The notes beneath the pieces were generated by a model. The model was given only the letters and a program-made list of their open reading frames with translations. It had not been told where the DNA came from and ran no database searches. Source: CBDCWO01 sp965223405 (GTDB lineage Bacteria; Bacteroidota; Bacteroidia; Chitinophagales; Saprospiraceae). From it: 64,000 nucleotides of DNA. The DNA is taken from positions 4,092,001-4,156,000 of the forward strand of contig CBDCWO010000006.1 of assembly GCA_965223405.1 (NCBI GenBank). Direction: 5' to 3'. Positions 16,800-26,407 of this stretch are shown in pieces; within the stretch, counting starts at the first letter, position 1, and every line of letters starts with the position of its first letter. The position numbers and the translations under genes are program-made.

Positions 16800-17560
16800 A
16801 TAGAATGGAACCTAAAATCCTGATTGTGGAAGATGATCGTAACCTGGGTTGTTTATTACGGGATTACCTAAATAGCGAAGGATTTGAAGCATACTGGGCA
16901 GGATTACCTCAAATTGGATGGAAAATCCTAAGCCAACAAGACATTGATCTGTGTATTTTGGATGTGATGATGCCGGATATCGATGGTTTTACACTCGCTA
17001 AACGCATTAAGTCCAAATATGCAAACATTCCATTTCTGTTCCTTACCGCCCGCATTATGCGTAATGACAAACTCAAGGGATTTGCAGTTGGAGCAGACGA
17101 TTATATTACCAAACCATTTGACGAAGCAGAATTGGTTTGCCGGATTAAGGCCATTTTAAATCGGAAAGTGGCGCAGATTCCGAAACTAGAATCCAAGACT
17201 TTTCAAATTGGTAATTATACTTATCGACCAGATATGCTTGAGATCTCGATTAATGAAGAAATAATAAGATTGACAGAAAAAGAAAATGCTGTTTTGTGTT
17301 TGTTACTGAGATTTAAAAATCAATTATTGAAAAGAGAAGAAGCCCTAAAGATTATTTATGGGAAAGCAGATTACTTTCTCGGTCGTAGTTTTGATGTATT
17401 CATTACCAAATTACGTAAAATTCTTAGTCAAGACGATCGCATTAAGATTGAAAATGTATTTAAAGTGGGGTTTATTCTCAGGATACCAGAAGAACAAACT
17501 TCTAGCTCAAATAGCCAAGATGACCGCGATATTTATAACCCTGAATCATATCCCAATTGA
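16796..17560 (+). CDS. OmpR-family response regulator
   Basis: 254 residues. Receiver domain at residues 5-120 with the acidic pair EDD near the N-terminus, phosphoacceptor Asp in CILDVMMPDIDGF (about residue 55), Thr in FLTAR and Lys in ITKPFD (about 106). A winged-helix DNA-binding domain follows (about 140-235; LTEKENAVLCLLL, SFDVFITKLRKIL), the transcription-loop pattern of OmpR/PhoB proteins and similar to RprY. The start overlaps the kinase stop (ATGA); a second ATG at 16805 (MEPKILIVEDD) is equally possible and close to where homologues usually begin. The partner is clearly the upstream kinase. The 3-prime end overlaps the convergent HEAT-like gene by 28 bp. Confidence 0.92.
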   Translation: MNRMEPKILIVEDDRNLGCLLRDYLNSEGFEAYWAGLPQIGWKILSQQDIDLCILDVMMPDIDGFTLAKRIKSKYANIPFLFLTARIMRNDKLKGFAVGADDYITKPFDEAELVCRIKAILNRKVAQIPKLESKTFQIGNYTYRPDMLEISINEEIIRLTEKENAVLCLLLRFKNQLLKREEALKIIYGKADYFLGRSFDVFITKLRKILSQDDRIKIENVFKVGFILRIPEEQTSSSNSQDDRDIYNPESYPN

Positions 17561-18081
17561 TTGATTCTTTTTCTGATTTTCTTTATTCTACTTTGAATTG
17601 CATAGGATTCATCATACTCGATAATTTCCAAATGCTGCAAATATTCAGGGATTAAATCCGGATGCTTCATTGCAATATTTCCGGATACGGAGATGCTGTA
17701 AGCTCGTATGGCAACAGCTTGATTGGGAGTCGAGAAGAAATGTATGCATAAATCGTAGACTCCTCCGGTATATTCATCAGGAATCGGCAGCACTTCCAGG
17801 ATTCGTAGGGTATTTCTTTTCAATGCGTCATGGACTGGATAATTCAAACTCTTGATCATAGCAGGAAAAAATGGCACCAACCATTTCGGGTGATTCCTTC
17901 CAATCTCATAAAGACTACCGGCAGCTCTTTGGCAAAGTCGATGGTCTTTATCAAAAAAACAATTGATTAAATCATTAATCTTGACGGGATTATCAAGGAT
18001 GGCTTGTTCGATTTGAAACATTGCTGCTTTGGAATGTTCTTTAATTAATATTTGTTTAATTTCAGACACCTTTTCTGTCAA
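17533..18081 (-). CDS. HEAT-like repeat protein of unknown function
   Basis: 182 residues, soluble, no signal peptide. The sequence is a run of amphipathic helices with HEAT-like pairs (for example CFFDKDHRLCQRAAGSLYEI and FFSTPNQAVAIRAYSISVSG), suggesting an alpha-solenoid that binds a protein partner. The last 28 bp lie inside the convergent response regulator gene. Not recognised as a named family; the reading frame and helical pattern support a real gene. Confidence 0.65.
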   Translation of the reverse strand: MTEKVSEIKQILIKEHSKAAMFQIEQAILDNPVKINDLINCFFDKDHRLCQRAAGSLYEIGRNHPKWLVPFFPAMIKSLNYPVHDALKRNTLRILEVLPIPDEYTGGVYDLCIHFFSTPNQAVAIRAYSISVSGNIAMKHPDLIPEYLQHLEIIEYDESYAIQSRIKKIRKRINQLGYDSGL

Positions 18082-18184
18082 ATTATAGATTTATAGTATA
18101 ATAATAAAATATATATGATTAACATTGTAATCTGAAGAAAGACGAATTTTATCCTTTTTAATAACAACCAACGGAACTTTGTCT

Positions 18185-21100
18185 ATGTCGGATTTTATTC
18201 ACCTGCACAATCATACTCAATTCTCTTTACTGGACGGCGCTACTGAAATCGGAGCTATGATGGAAAAGGCAGTGCAAGATGGTCAAAAAGCAGTTGCACT
18301 CACTGACCATGGTAATATGTTTGGTGCTTTTAAATTTGTGGCGGAAGCTGAAAAACGAAACATTAAGCCGATTATTGGTTGCGAATTCTATTTAGTGGAA
18401 GATCGGTTCCGTCAATCATTCCTTAAATCTAAAGGAGAAAAAGATGTACGATATCACCAGCTATTATTAGCAAAAAATCAAGCCGGATATGAGAACCTCT
18501 CAAAATTGTGTTCGTTGGGGTATATCGAAGGATTGTATGGCAAATATCCAAGAATTGATAAAAAGCTGCTGGAAAAATTCCACGAAGGCCTGATTGCCAC
18601 TAGTTGTTGTATAGGAGCGGAAATCCCTCAGACTATTGTAAAGGGTGATCTGGGAAAAGCCGAATCGCTGTTGCAATGGTGGATTGATCTATTTGGGGAA
18701 GATTTTTACATCGAGATACAGCGCCATCGAGGTATGGAGAATATTGATGGTACCGGTGTGAGTCAAGAAGATGTAAACAAGATACTATTGGAGTTTGCCT
18801 CCAAATATGACCTTAAGGTAATCGCTACAAATGATGCCCATTATTTGGAAGAAAGTGATTGGAAGGCCCATGATATTTTGCTCTGTGTAAATACCAATAG
18901 CAAGGTTGAAGAACTGGATCGATTTAAATTTCCTTCATCGGATTTTTATTTTAAGACCCAAAGCGAAATGTCACATTTGTTTGGTGACGTACCACAGTCG
19001 CTGGTCAATACAATGGAAATATTCGACAAGGTGGAGGCTCCAAAATTGGCCAGAGATATTTTGTTACCTAACTTCCCTGTTCCTTCAGGATTCAAAACAC
19101 AAGCCGACTACTTAAAGCACTTAGTCTATGAAGGAGCGAGGTTTCGTTACAGTGAAATATCTGAAATCATAAGAGAAAGATTGGATCTGGAATTAAATAT
19201 CATCAAATCCATGAGATTTGAAGGGTATTTTCTGATCGTTCAGGATTTCATCAAAGCGGCTAGGAAAATGGGGGTGGCTGTTGGCCCGGGTAGGGGATCG
19301 GCAGCTGGTTCCGCCGTAGCTTTTTGCCTTACCATCACCAATATAGATCCTATTCGATACAATCTGCTTTTTGAACGTTTCTTAAATCCGGAAAGGATTT
19401 CCATGCCGGATATAGATATTGATTTTGACGATGATGGCAGGCAACGAGTAATTGATTGGGTAGTAGATAAGTACGGTAAGGATCAAGTTGCTCAAATTAT
19501 TACTTTTGGTACCATGGCTGCTAGGTCTTCAATTCGTGATGTAGGCCGGGTTATGGCCTTACCCCTTTCGGATACAGATAAAGTCGCCAAAATGGTGCCT
19601 GGTCGGCCCAATACCAAGTTGAAGTACATTCTGGAAAAACCACTCAAGGAACAAATGAATGAATGGCAATCCAGAGAGTATAACAACATTAAAAAGCTGA
19701 ATGAGTTAAAATCCAAAGAAGATCTTACCGGTGAAACCATAAAACTTGCCAAACATATCGAAGGCAGTGTTAGGAACACAGGAATACATGCAGCTGGGGT
19801 AATCATCGCTCCTGATGACATTAAAAAATATATACCGGTCTGTACCAGTAAAGAAACCGATCTGTTAGTGACTCAGTTCGACGGTAGTATTGTAGAGTCA
19901 GCGGGTATGTTGAAGATGGACTTTTTAGGATTGAAAACATTGTCCATTATTAAGGATGCCTTAGTCAATATCAAGATGAGGAGTGGTACCTCCGAACTAA
20001 TAGACATCGATGTCATTCCCCTGGATGATGAAAAGACATTCCAGCTTTTTCAACGAGGCGAAATGATCGGGATATTTCAGTTTGAGTCCGAAGGAATGCA
20101 AAAATACCTGAAAGAGCTGAAACCAACGACAATTGAGGATTTAATAGCTATGAATGCCCTGTACAGACCGGGACCCATGGATTATATCCCTTCTTTTATC
20201 AGTCGGAAGCATGGACGTGAGCAGGTAGAGTATCCACATGTCTGGTTAGAGGAGATTCTCAAACCTACCTATGGGATCATGGTTTATCAGGAACAAATCA
20301 TGCAGGCCGCACAAATCATGGCAGATTACAGCCTTGGAAAAGCCGATATGCTGAGACGGGCAATGGGTAAGAAAAAGGTAAAAGAAATGCAAAAGCACCG
20401 CAAAATATTTACCGAAGGTGCTGTGGCTAAAGGCGTAAATGAAGAAAAAGCCCTGGAGATATTTGATATCATGGCCAAATTTGCATCCTATGGATTTAAC
20501 CGATCGCATGCTGCGGCCTATTCAATTTTGGCTTATCAGACAGCTTGGTTGAAAACCCATTTCCCTGCAGAATTTATGGCTTCAGTTCTTACCCATAACA
20601 AAAACGACCTGACCAAACTAAATCTGTTTTTAAGAGAGTGCAAGCGTATGGGTATAGAAGTCTTAAGTCCTGATATCAATGAAAGTGATATAAACTTTAC
20701 TGTCAATCAGAGAGGCCAGATCCGATTTGGCATGTCAGCACTAAAAGGTATTGGTGAAGGTCCGGTAAGTGAAATTTTGAAAAACAGACAAGAAGATGGT
20801 CCATTTCTGTCCATATTCGATCTGGTGAAAAGATTAAACTTGAGAGCTGTAAATAAAAAATGTCTCGAAAGTTTAGTGTTGGGTGGTGCGTTTGACTCAT
20901 TTCCAAATATCCATCGGGCTCAATATTTTGCTCCCAGTCAGAAATACGATACGTTTATAGAACAAGTATTACGTTTTGGCCAGTTATATCAGTCAAGAGA
21001 GTATGAATCTCAAAACTCATTATTTGCGGGAATGGAAGCAATGGAGATTCATGAGCCCGATCCACCACAATGCGAAGAATGGAGCCTTTTAGAAAAATTG

Positions 21101-21715
21101 ACCAAAGAAAAAGAGGTGGCTGGAATTTTTATTTCTGGTCATCCACTAGATGAATATCGCCTAATAGTAGACAACTTTGTGACTTGTACTCTGGATAAAC
21201 TGGAATACCATCGGGGACAATCGGTGAAATTAGCAGGATTTGTAGTACTGGCGGATCATCGGATATCCAAGCGGGGTACCGGGTGGGGCATTTTTACCAT
21301 TCAGGATTACAATGGAACTTTGGAAATTATACTCACCGGGGATGATTACCAAGACTACAAGGGGAGATTAGAGGCCGGTCAGGCTGTATTTATCAAAGGA
21401 GTTTATCATAGAGTTAGAGATACTGAGGAATTTCGTTTCAAAATTGATCAGGTCAAACAATTGGCAACCATTGGCAATAACCTGGCTGATTCCATTACCT
21501 TGAAATTGGCTGTGGATGAACTTTCGGAAGAAGTGGTTCACTACTTGGAATCCATTTGTAAAAAATACAAGGGTAAACATCAATTCAAAATGAAATTAAT
21601 CGATTATCAAAATCAAGTATTCCTGGACCTTGTGTCAAAGGATAGAAAAATTAACGTATGTAATGAATTGGTCGATGAATTGGAGAAAAAAGGAGTAGAA
21701 TACACGATCAAATAA
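18185..21715 (+). CDS. dnaE: DNA polymerase III subunit alpha
   Basis: 1176 residues from the ATG at 18185; a TTG two codons upstream also reads in frame but the ATG gives the usual start (MSDFIHLHNHTQFSLLDG). The PHP domain opens the protein (HLHNHTQFSLLDG, LTDHGNMFG). The polymerase active site PDIDIDFDD is at about residues 407-415, matching the two catalytic aspartates of E. coli DnaE (401/403), with GPGRGSAAGS just before it. The AMGKKK segment, GFNRSHAAAYS and the C-terminal OB domain (VKLAGFVVLADHRI, about residue 1010) follow. It is the catalytic replicase. The length is normal for DnaE1. AT-rich upstream DNA separates it from the HEAT-like gene. Confidence 0.97.
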   Translation: MSDFIHLHNHTQFSLLDGATEIGAMMEKAVQDGQKAVALTDHGNMFGAFKFVAEAEKRNIKPIIGCEFYLVEDRFRQSFLKSKGEKDVRYHQLLLAKNQAGYENLSKLCSLGYIEGLYGKYPRIDKKLLEKFHEGLIATSCCIGAEIPQTIVKGDLGKAESLLQWWIDLFGEDFYIEIQRHRGMENIDGTGVSQEDVNKILLEFASKYDLKVIATNDAHYLEESDWKAHDILLCVNTNSKVEELDRFKFPSSDFYFKTQSEMSHLFGDVPQSLVNTMEIFDKVEAPKLARDILLPNFPVPSGFKTQADYLKHLVYEGARFRYSEISEIIRERLDLELNIIKSMRFEGYFLIVQDFIKAARKMGVAVGPGRGSAAGSAVAFCLTITNIDPIRYNLLFERFLNPERISMPDIDIDFDDDGRQRVIDWVVDKYGKDQVAQIITFGTMAARSSIRDVGRVMALPLSDTDKVAKMVPGRPNTKLKYILEKPLKEQMNEWQSREYNNIKKLNELKSKEDLTGETIKLAKHIEGSVRNTGIHAAGVIIAPDDIKKYIPVCTSKETDLLVTQFDGSIVESAGMLKMDFLGLKTLSIIKDALVNIKMRSGTSELIDIDVIPLDDEKTFQLFQRGEMIGIFQFESEGMQKYLKELKPTTIEDLIAMNALYRPGPMDYIPSFISRKHGREQVEYPHVWLEEILKPTYGIMVYQEQIMQAAQIMADYSLGKADMLRRAMGKKKVKEMQKHRKIFTEGAVAKGVNEEKALEIFDIMAKFASYGFNRSHAAAYSILAYQTAWLKTHFPAEFMASVLTHNKNDLTKLNLFLRECKRMGIEVLSPDINESDINFTVNQRGQIRFGMSALKGIGEGPVSEILKNRQEDGPFLSIFDLVKRLNLRAVNKKCLESLVLGGAFDSFPNIHRAQYFAPSQKYDTFIEQVLRFGQLYQSREYESQNSLFAGMEAMEIHEPDPPQCEEWSLLEKLTKEKEVAGIFISGHPLDEYRLIVDNFVTCTLDKLEYHRGQSVKLAGFVVLADHRISKRGTGWGIFTIQDYNGTLEIILTGDDYQDYKGRLEAGQAVFIKGVYHRVRDTEEFRFKIDQVKQLATIGNNLADSITLKLAVDELSEEVVHYLESICKKYKGKHQFKMKLIDYQNQVFLDLVSKDRKINVCNELVDELEKKGVEYTIK

Positions 21716-21826
21716 GGCTCAGACTGGCCTGTTCGGATACCCATAGCTCCTGATCTCTCAAAAGATACCTTGATTCTTAAAAGTGTTCGATTTAACCTCC
21801 ATCAACTCTAAAATAAGTCAGAATCT

Positions 21827-22642
21827 ATGAACGAAAAGCTCAATCGACGAAAGTTCGTTTTCAGGGGATTACTGCTTTCCCTGGGTTTGGTTTTTTCTGA
21901 TGCTTTCTGGTTGGAAAAAGTCTGGATAGATTGGAAGCTTTTTGATATTTCTAAACGAGCAGATTCTAAAATTTCCATTATTCAGTTATCCGATTTACAT
22001 CTGAAGACAGTAAAATCAGTCCATAGAAATATTGCAAAACGAATAAACCGGAAAAACCCAGATCTCCTGCTGATCACCGGTGATTCGTTAGACCAACCAG
22101 ACAGCTTGAATGCGCTAAATACATTCCTTTCTATGATTGACATATCGATACCCAAGTTTGCTATCCTGGGTAACTGGGAATATTGGGGAAATGTGGATAT
22201 TATACAATTAAAAGAGGTCTACCAGCAGCACAATTGCAAGCTACTGGTCAATGAAAACTACGCTTTGAGTTTAAAGCAGCGCACTGTGGTTATCATTGGC
22301 GTAGACGATTTTATCGCCGGTAATTCGGATTTTGATAAAGCTACACACGAATTAATCAACGGCGATATCTGTATCGTCATGACTCATTGTCCTCAACATC
22401 GAGATTTTATCAATTCAAAGCCTAATCATTTGGATATTGATTTGGTTCTATCCGGGCATACTCATGGAGGTCAGATCAATTTATTTGGTTATACGCCTTT
22501 TTTACCCAGAGGGAGCGGATCTTATCTAAAAGGATTTTATAGTAACAATGGTCCCTTACTATACGTTTCTAAAGGAATTGGCACAAGCATGTTACCGATC
22601 CGGATTGGTTCGCGGGCAGAAGTTGCTGAGTTTCTGATTTGA
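21827..22642 (+). CDS. Metallophosphoesterase, possibly Tat-exported or membrane anchored
   Basis: 271 residues. Calcineurin-like motifs in order: SDLHL (residue about 56), LLITGDSLD (about 84), GNWEYW in place of GNHE, MTHCPQH and LSGHTHGGQINLFG (about 208). This order is typical of the YkuE/YaeI-like phosphohydrolases acting on lipid-linked phosphates such as UDP-diacylglucosamine analogues, though the substrate here is unknown. The N-terminus (NRRKFVFRGLLLSLGLV) has twin arginines before a hydrophobic stretch, a plausible Tat signal or anchor. The usual GNH has Trp in place of His (GNWE), seen in some family members. Downstream of dnaE after 111 bp; no clear operon. Confidence 0.85.
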   Translation: MNEKLNRRKFVFRGLLLSLGLVFSDAFWLEKVWIDWKLFDISKRADSKISIIQLSDLHLKTVKSVHRNIAKRINRKNPDLLLITGDSLDQPDSLNALNTFLSMIDISIPKFAILGNWEYWGNVDIIQLKEVYQQHNCKLLVNENYALSLKQRTVVIIGVDDFIAGNSDFDKATHELINGDICIVMTHCPQHRDFINSKPNHLDIDLVLSGHTHGGQINLFGYTPFLPRGSGSYLKGFYSNNGPLLYVSKGIGTSMLPIRIGSRAEVAEFLI

Positions 22643-22728
22643 CTCTTTCCGGAATGGAGTATTCGTACATGCCTCCGGTAATTTGAAAGGATAGCCGGCT
22701 CTTTAGCATTTAATAAACAGTATTAACA

Positions 22729-23049
22729 ATGAATTCTGAAACACGTTTTAATGCAATTGTTGAAAAGATGGTGAACAACGAACAGGGTGTTATTTTGGGA
22801 AAAATGATGAGTTCTCCCGGGCTCAAGGTCAACAACAAAGTTTTTGCCTTTTTCCATAAAGGTGAAATGGGATTTCGGTTAGGAAAAAAGTTTGATCCGG
22901 CAAAATTTGGGTTGAAACACTTTCATCTCCTCAATCCGTTTAAGACCAAACCTCCTTTAGCCGGATGGTACGTTGTGTCTGGTACTGAAATGGAATATTG
23001 GGAAGATCTCAGCGATTTGGCACTTGATTTTACGCGTACTTTAAGGTAA
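22729..23049 (+). CDS. TfoX N-terminal domain-like protein
   Basis: 106 residues, no membrane segment. The series GVILGKMMSSPGLKVNNKVFAFF, read in parts (KMM-x4-GLKVNNKVFAF, then MGFRL) and the end WEDLSDLALDF match the fold pattern of the TfoX/Sxy N-terminal family (K-M-F-G, G-x-K-x-F-A, W-x-x-L). Such stand-alone domains are common and mostly uncharacterised; competence regulation should not be assumed. It lies 65 bp upstream of the TlpA-like gene. Confidence 0.6.
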   Translation: MNSETRFNAIVEKMVNNEQGVILGKMMSSPGLKVNNKVFAFFHKGEMGFRLGKKFDPAKFGLKHFHLLNPFKTKPPLAGWYVVSGTEMEYWEDLSDLALDFTRTLR

Positions 23050-23114
23050 TCTCTGTTCCTTTTGTATAATAATTTCAAACAGTCCTCGTTTCTACGATAT
23101 CCAGCTATTTTTAC

Positions 23115-23654
23115 ATGAAGTATATCCTTTTGGCTACGATTGTTTTTTCTTGGTTCGGTTGCGGATCTGTAGATGCGGATCAGAAACATATCCCCTTTTA
23201 CACACAAATATCTTCAATGGCTGATCTTCCCATCTATGATAGTTACGATGATTTGACCAGACTCTTTATAAAAGATAATGATACCACCTACCTGGTAAAC
23301 TATTGGGCAACGTGGTGTAAACCGTGTATTGAGGAGCTACCTTATTTTGAGACAATCCATAAAACCTTGCTGAAGGAAAAAGTGCGAGTAATCCTGGTCA
23401 GTCTAGATTTTCCGGATCAAATTGAGACAAAACTTATTCCATTTATAAGAAAAAATAAAATTGCAGCCTCAGTCGTTTTTTTAAATGATCCTAAATCCAA
23501 TTACTGGATTGATCAGGTAAATCAAAACTGGTCAGGAGGACTTCCGGCGACCATCACTTATCGAATCAAGGAGACTAAATGGTTTAAGGAAGGTTCATTC
23601 AGCTCGTATGACGAATTATTTACTATGCTAAAACCATATATAATCAAAAGTTAA
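23115..23654 (+). CDS. TlpA-like thioredoxin-fold lipoprotein
   Basis: 179 residues. The N-terminus is a lipoprotein signal ending in WFGC-G (Cys about 16). The thioredoxin active site is WCKPC in NYWATWCKPCIEELPYF (about residues 61-77), and a cis-Pro region GGLPATITY lies near residue 141. This is the TlpA/ResA group, which reduces disulphides in periplasmic proteins or c-type cytochrome apoproteins. The next gene, another thioredoxin-fold protein, starts 4 bp after the stop, so both form one operon. No cytochrome c biogenesis gene is nearby; the partner is unknown. Confidence 0.88.
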   Translation: MKYILLATIVFSWFGCGSVDADQKHIPFYTQISSMADLPIYDSYDDLTRLFIKDNDTTYLVNYWATWCKPCIEELPYFETIHKTLLKEKVRVILVSLDFPDQIETKLIPFIRKNKIAASVVFLNDPKSNYWIDQVNQNWSGGLPATITYRIKETKWFKEGSFSSYDELFTMLKPYIIKS

Positions 23655-23658
23655 AAAC

Positions 23659-24303
23659 ATGAAGCAATTAATTAGTATTCTTATTGTAGCCTTAGCAGGT
23701 GTTGGCCTTTTTATCAGTGCTAAAACCAAATCACCCATTCCAGAATCCGCAAAAGAAGCCTATAAAGTGGGTGATAAAGTGGAAGATTTTAGTTTGAAAA
23801 ATGTAGACGAATCAACAGTTTCATTGAGTGATTATTTTAAGAAAAAGAAGGCCAAAGGGGTAATTCTGATCTTTACTTGCAATACGTGTCCGGTTGCAAA
23901 GGCTTATGAACAAAGGATTATCGACTTACATAATAACTATGCGGAAAAAGGGTATCATGTATTGGCAGTAAATCCCAACGATCCTGAGATTAAACCTGGT
24001 GACAGCTTTGCAAAAATGCAAGAAAGAGCTAAGGAAAAAGGATTTCCATTTGCCTATATATTTGATGAATCCCAAGAGGTATTTCCAAAATTTGGGGCCA
24101 AAGTCACCCCTCATGTATTTCTCGTGGATAATCAGATGGTGTTAAGATACATCGGAGCTATTGATGATAATCAAAGATCTGCATCTAATGTTTCTGAAAA
24201 ATATGTGGAGAATGCCATTGCAGCTATTGAAAAGGGCAAGGATCCGGATCCCAGTAACACCAAAGCAATAGGATGTGGGATTAAGTCCAGGAATAAAGTA
24301 TAA
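23659..24303 (+). CDS. Exported redoxin (AhpC/TSA-like, CNTCP active site)
   Basis: 214 residues with an N-terminal signal or anchor (QLISILIVALAGVGLFISAK). The fold is peroxiredoxin-like (VGDKVEDFSLKNVDESTVSLSDY), but the active site is CNTCPVAKAYEQR (about residues 74-86), a CxxC form rather than the TxxC of true peroxiredoxins. The cis-Pro loop TPHVFLVD is intact. Such proteins occur widely in Bacteroidota and Planctomycetota as 'redoxin' or 'thioredoxin family' of unknown partner. The gene is coupled to the upstream TlpA-like gene (4 bp gap), suggesting a two-protein relay in the periplasm. A single Cys-Gly (CGIKS) occurs near the C-terminus. Confidence 0.8.
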   Translation: MKQLISILIVALAGVGLFISAKTKSPIPESAKEAYKVGDKVEDFSLKNVDESTVSLSDYFKKKKAKGVILIFTCNTCPVAKAYEQRIIDLHNNYAEKGYHVLAVNPNDPEIKPGDSFAKMQERAKEKGFPFAYIFDESQEVFPKFGAKVTPHVFLVDNQMVLRYIGAIDDNQRSASNVSEKYVENAIAAIEKGKDPDPSNTKAIGCGIKSRNKV

Positions 24304-24444
24304 TCTATCTTGATTTAAGTTTTTTTGGATCCTACTTGAGTTGAAAGAAGAGGGTAGATTCCTGCTTCCCAAAAATGAATTAATTCGAGCTCTGTGATCA
24401 TTTTACCATTGCAGATTTTGTGCAATCCTGCCAGATCTATGGCT

Positions 24445-25200
24445 CTATCCATTATTTTGGTGTGACCGGAGTTTACATAAGCTTACTATCTCTTGGACTT
24501 TGTGAAGTGAGGTTTCATAGTGATCTTCCTCGGGTAAGCAGGGTGCACTTAAGGAAACATCGGTGGTCACCTGATATGGACTTTTTATTAATTCTCGGGC
24601 ACTAAGGTGAACTTGCCTGACATTGGTTTGATCTAAAATCTGCAAAATATTTTGCGCATTTATTCCGCTTCCTGGCATGATTTCAATCCGACCGGCAGCA
24701 TAAGCCAAGAGCCTTTTTATTTCAGGAATGGCATTGATGACCTTCGTTTTTCTCCCTGAGGTTAGAAGTCTTTGATAGCCCCAAGAGGATAACTGATCTA
24801 TAGCTTTGGTGGGATTTATGCACTTATCAAAAGCCCGATGGAATACAACTTTCATAGGGGAGGCCCATTCAACAATGTTTCGCAGAATATCTTCTGGCAA
24901 CGATCCATCGGCATTCAATACGCCGGTTACCACACCATCCATTCCAATGGACTTGCAGTATTTGATATCAACTTCCATAAGTCTCAATTCCTCTTTACTA
25001 TAAACGAAGTCTCCACCGCGAGGTCGGATAAGTACCATAATCGGTATATTTAGCTCATTACGAACCAAATCCAAACAACCTTTTGATGGGGTAGTACCTC
25101 CGTTTTCAAGATTAGCACATAATTCTATCCGGTGTGCACCGCCTTTTTGTGCGATCATAGCTGAGCGATAGGATCCTGTGCAAATTTCAATTGTGACCAT
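24445..25200 (-). CDS. cutC: CutC family protein
   Basis: 251 residues, normal for the family. The start EICTGSYRSAMIAQKGGAHRIELCANL matches CutC (E-x-C, A-x-x-A-x-x-GGADRIELC); read here in parts EICTGSYRSA and GGAHRIELCANLENGG. TPSKGCLD, IMVLIRPRGGDFVY, KVVFHRAFDK, RLLTSGRK and MPGSGINAQN follow in the standard order. It is a TIM-barrel protein once linked to copper homeostasis in E. coli; the biochemical role is still unsettled. Single gene, divergent from the small lipoprotein gene at 25351. Confidence 0.92.
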   Translation of the reverse strand: MVTIEICTGSYRSAMIAQKGGAHRIELCANLENGGTTPSKGCLDLVRNELNIPIMVLIRPRGGDFVYSKEELRLMEVDIKYCKSIGMDGVVTGVLNADGSLPEDILRNIVEWASPMKVVFHRAFDKCINPTKAIDQLSSWGYQRLLTSGRKTKVINAIPEIKRLLAYAAGRIEIMPGSGINAQNILQILDQTNVRQVHLSARELIKSPYQVTTDVSLSAPCLPEEDHYETSLHKVQEIVSLCKLRSHQNNG

Positions 25201-25350
25201 TAGGATTGTTTAATTCGATTCGAAAGTATTTAAAATTTATAGTAAATAAAAAACAATTTGATCAATTTGATGGATCTAATGTTATCTTATAGGTAGAACA
25301 TTTTATTCGACCTTTATACGTATCTTCGTGGTCTTTCCATAATTAATGAT

Positions 25351-25833
25351 ATGAAAGATTTGTTTTTTATCAGTTTGATTTTATTGCTTTTATCTTCCTG
25401 CTCAAGCGACCGGACAGAACCTCTAAAATCCCTGGATTTGTTAAAATACGGAGTGCCGGTAACTATACTTGCACCCGATAGTCCGGAAGTGAAAACAATG
25501 GATCTCATTGTACAAAAGGATATAACCATACGTAAAGGCAATGACTATTTTGTGCAAATTTTTATGTCAGATGCGGTAACTACTGATGTATCCAAGGTTT
25601 TGAAGGAACAAATGGAGCAAACCAAAACCAATCCCTATTTTTCTAAGTTCCTGACTGAGGATGCACATGGATATATTTATGAATTACAGGTTGATTCGTC
25701 GGCAACAACATATGGATTTAAATTTGTGAAAATACAAGGGGACAACGAATTCGTATTCCAAACAGGCTTGAGTGGACTATTCAACGAAGAACAAGTCAGA
25801 CGGATGTACCAGGCAGTCCAAAACAAACAATAA
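25351..25833 (+). CDS. Small lipoprotein of unknown function
   Basis: 160 residues. Clear lipoprotein signal (KDLFFISLILLLLSSC-S, Cys about 17). The mature part is an alpha/beta protein of about 140 residues without motifs I recognise (DLIVQKDITIRKGNDYFVQI, YELQVDSSATTYGFKF in parts). TATCTTCG about 30 bp before the start resembles a Bacteroidota -7 box. Envelope location is the only supported statement. Confidence 0.7.
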   Translation: MKDLFFISLILLLLSSCSSDRTEPLKSLDLLKYGVPVTILAPDSPEVKTMDLIVQKDITIRKGNDYFVQIFMSDAVTTDVSKVLKEQMEQTKTNPYFSKFLTEDAHGYIYELQVDSSATTYGFKFVKIQGDNEFVFQTGLSGLFNEEQVRRMYQAVQNKQ

Positions 25834-26407
25834 TGGCCGGATTTAGGCTTGTTTTAGGATTTGTTGGCCGAATACTAATAAGATCATCAACAAAAAGGCT
25901 AAAATGATCATGGATTATATATTTGAGTTTAAATTATATAAATTTTAGGTTTGTATCAAGTTCAATTTAGTGTTTTAACATCCTAAAGAAACATGATGAA
26001 TAATTATAATGCATACAATTATTATTCCAAATGTTTTAAGTATTAAGATTTTAACTTAACTTTTAAATTTTAACATTACCGGTTAAGCTAAAATTTTCTA
26101 ATATCTGCACTATAGAATCGATTCGTATATTAATATCTCACTATATAATAATGTTTAAGTAGGATTGATATTCAAGAATTTACAATCCCAATTCCTAATC
26201 GAGTACATCTGTATGATATGTTCTCAGGTATGATTTTCCCTTCAACGCTACTTGTTGAAGAGATTATTGCAAAGTAGCTATTCATTCAATCAATCAACTG
26301 TCTCTCAGCTCAGCTTCGATAGAAACAACGACTAAATAATATTGATAAGAAAAGCACATGATGGTGTTCCGAATTCAGTATCTTAGAATTTTAACAATTA
26401 AAATTAG
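25834..26407. other. AT-rich intergenic region, 574 bp
   Basis: Very AT-rich spacer between the small lipoprotein and the small membrane protein. Only one item stood out: a 22-codon minus-strand frame (25843-25911) coding one hydrophobic helix and QQILKQA. No RNA gene, repeat or terminator with a T tract was recognised. Confidence 0.5.
25843..25911 (-). CDS. Possible 22-residue single-helix membrane peptide
   Basis: The frame reads MIILAFLLMILLVFGQ followed by QILKQA and a TAA stop. The uniformly hydrophobic helix with a polar tail is what small membrane proteins look like, but a frame this short can arise by chance in AT-rich DNA, and no ribosome-binding site is obvious. Confidence 0.2.
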   Translation of the reverse strand: MIILAFLLMILLVFGQQILKQA

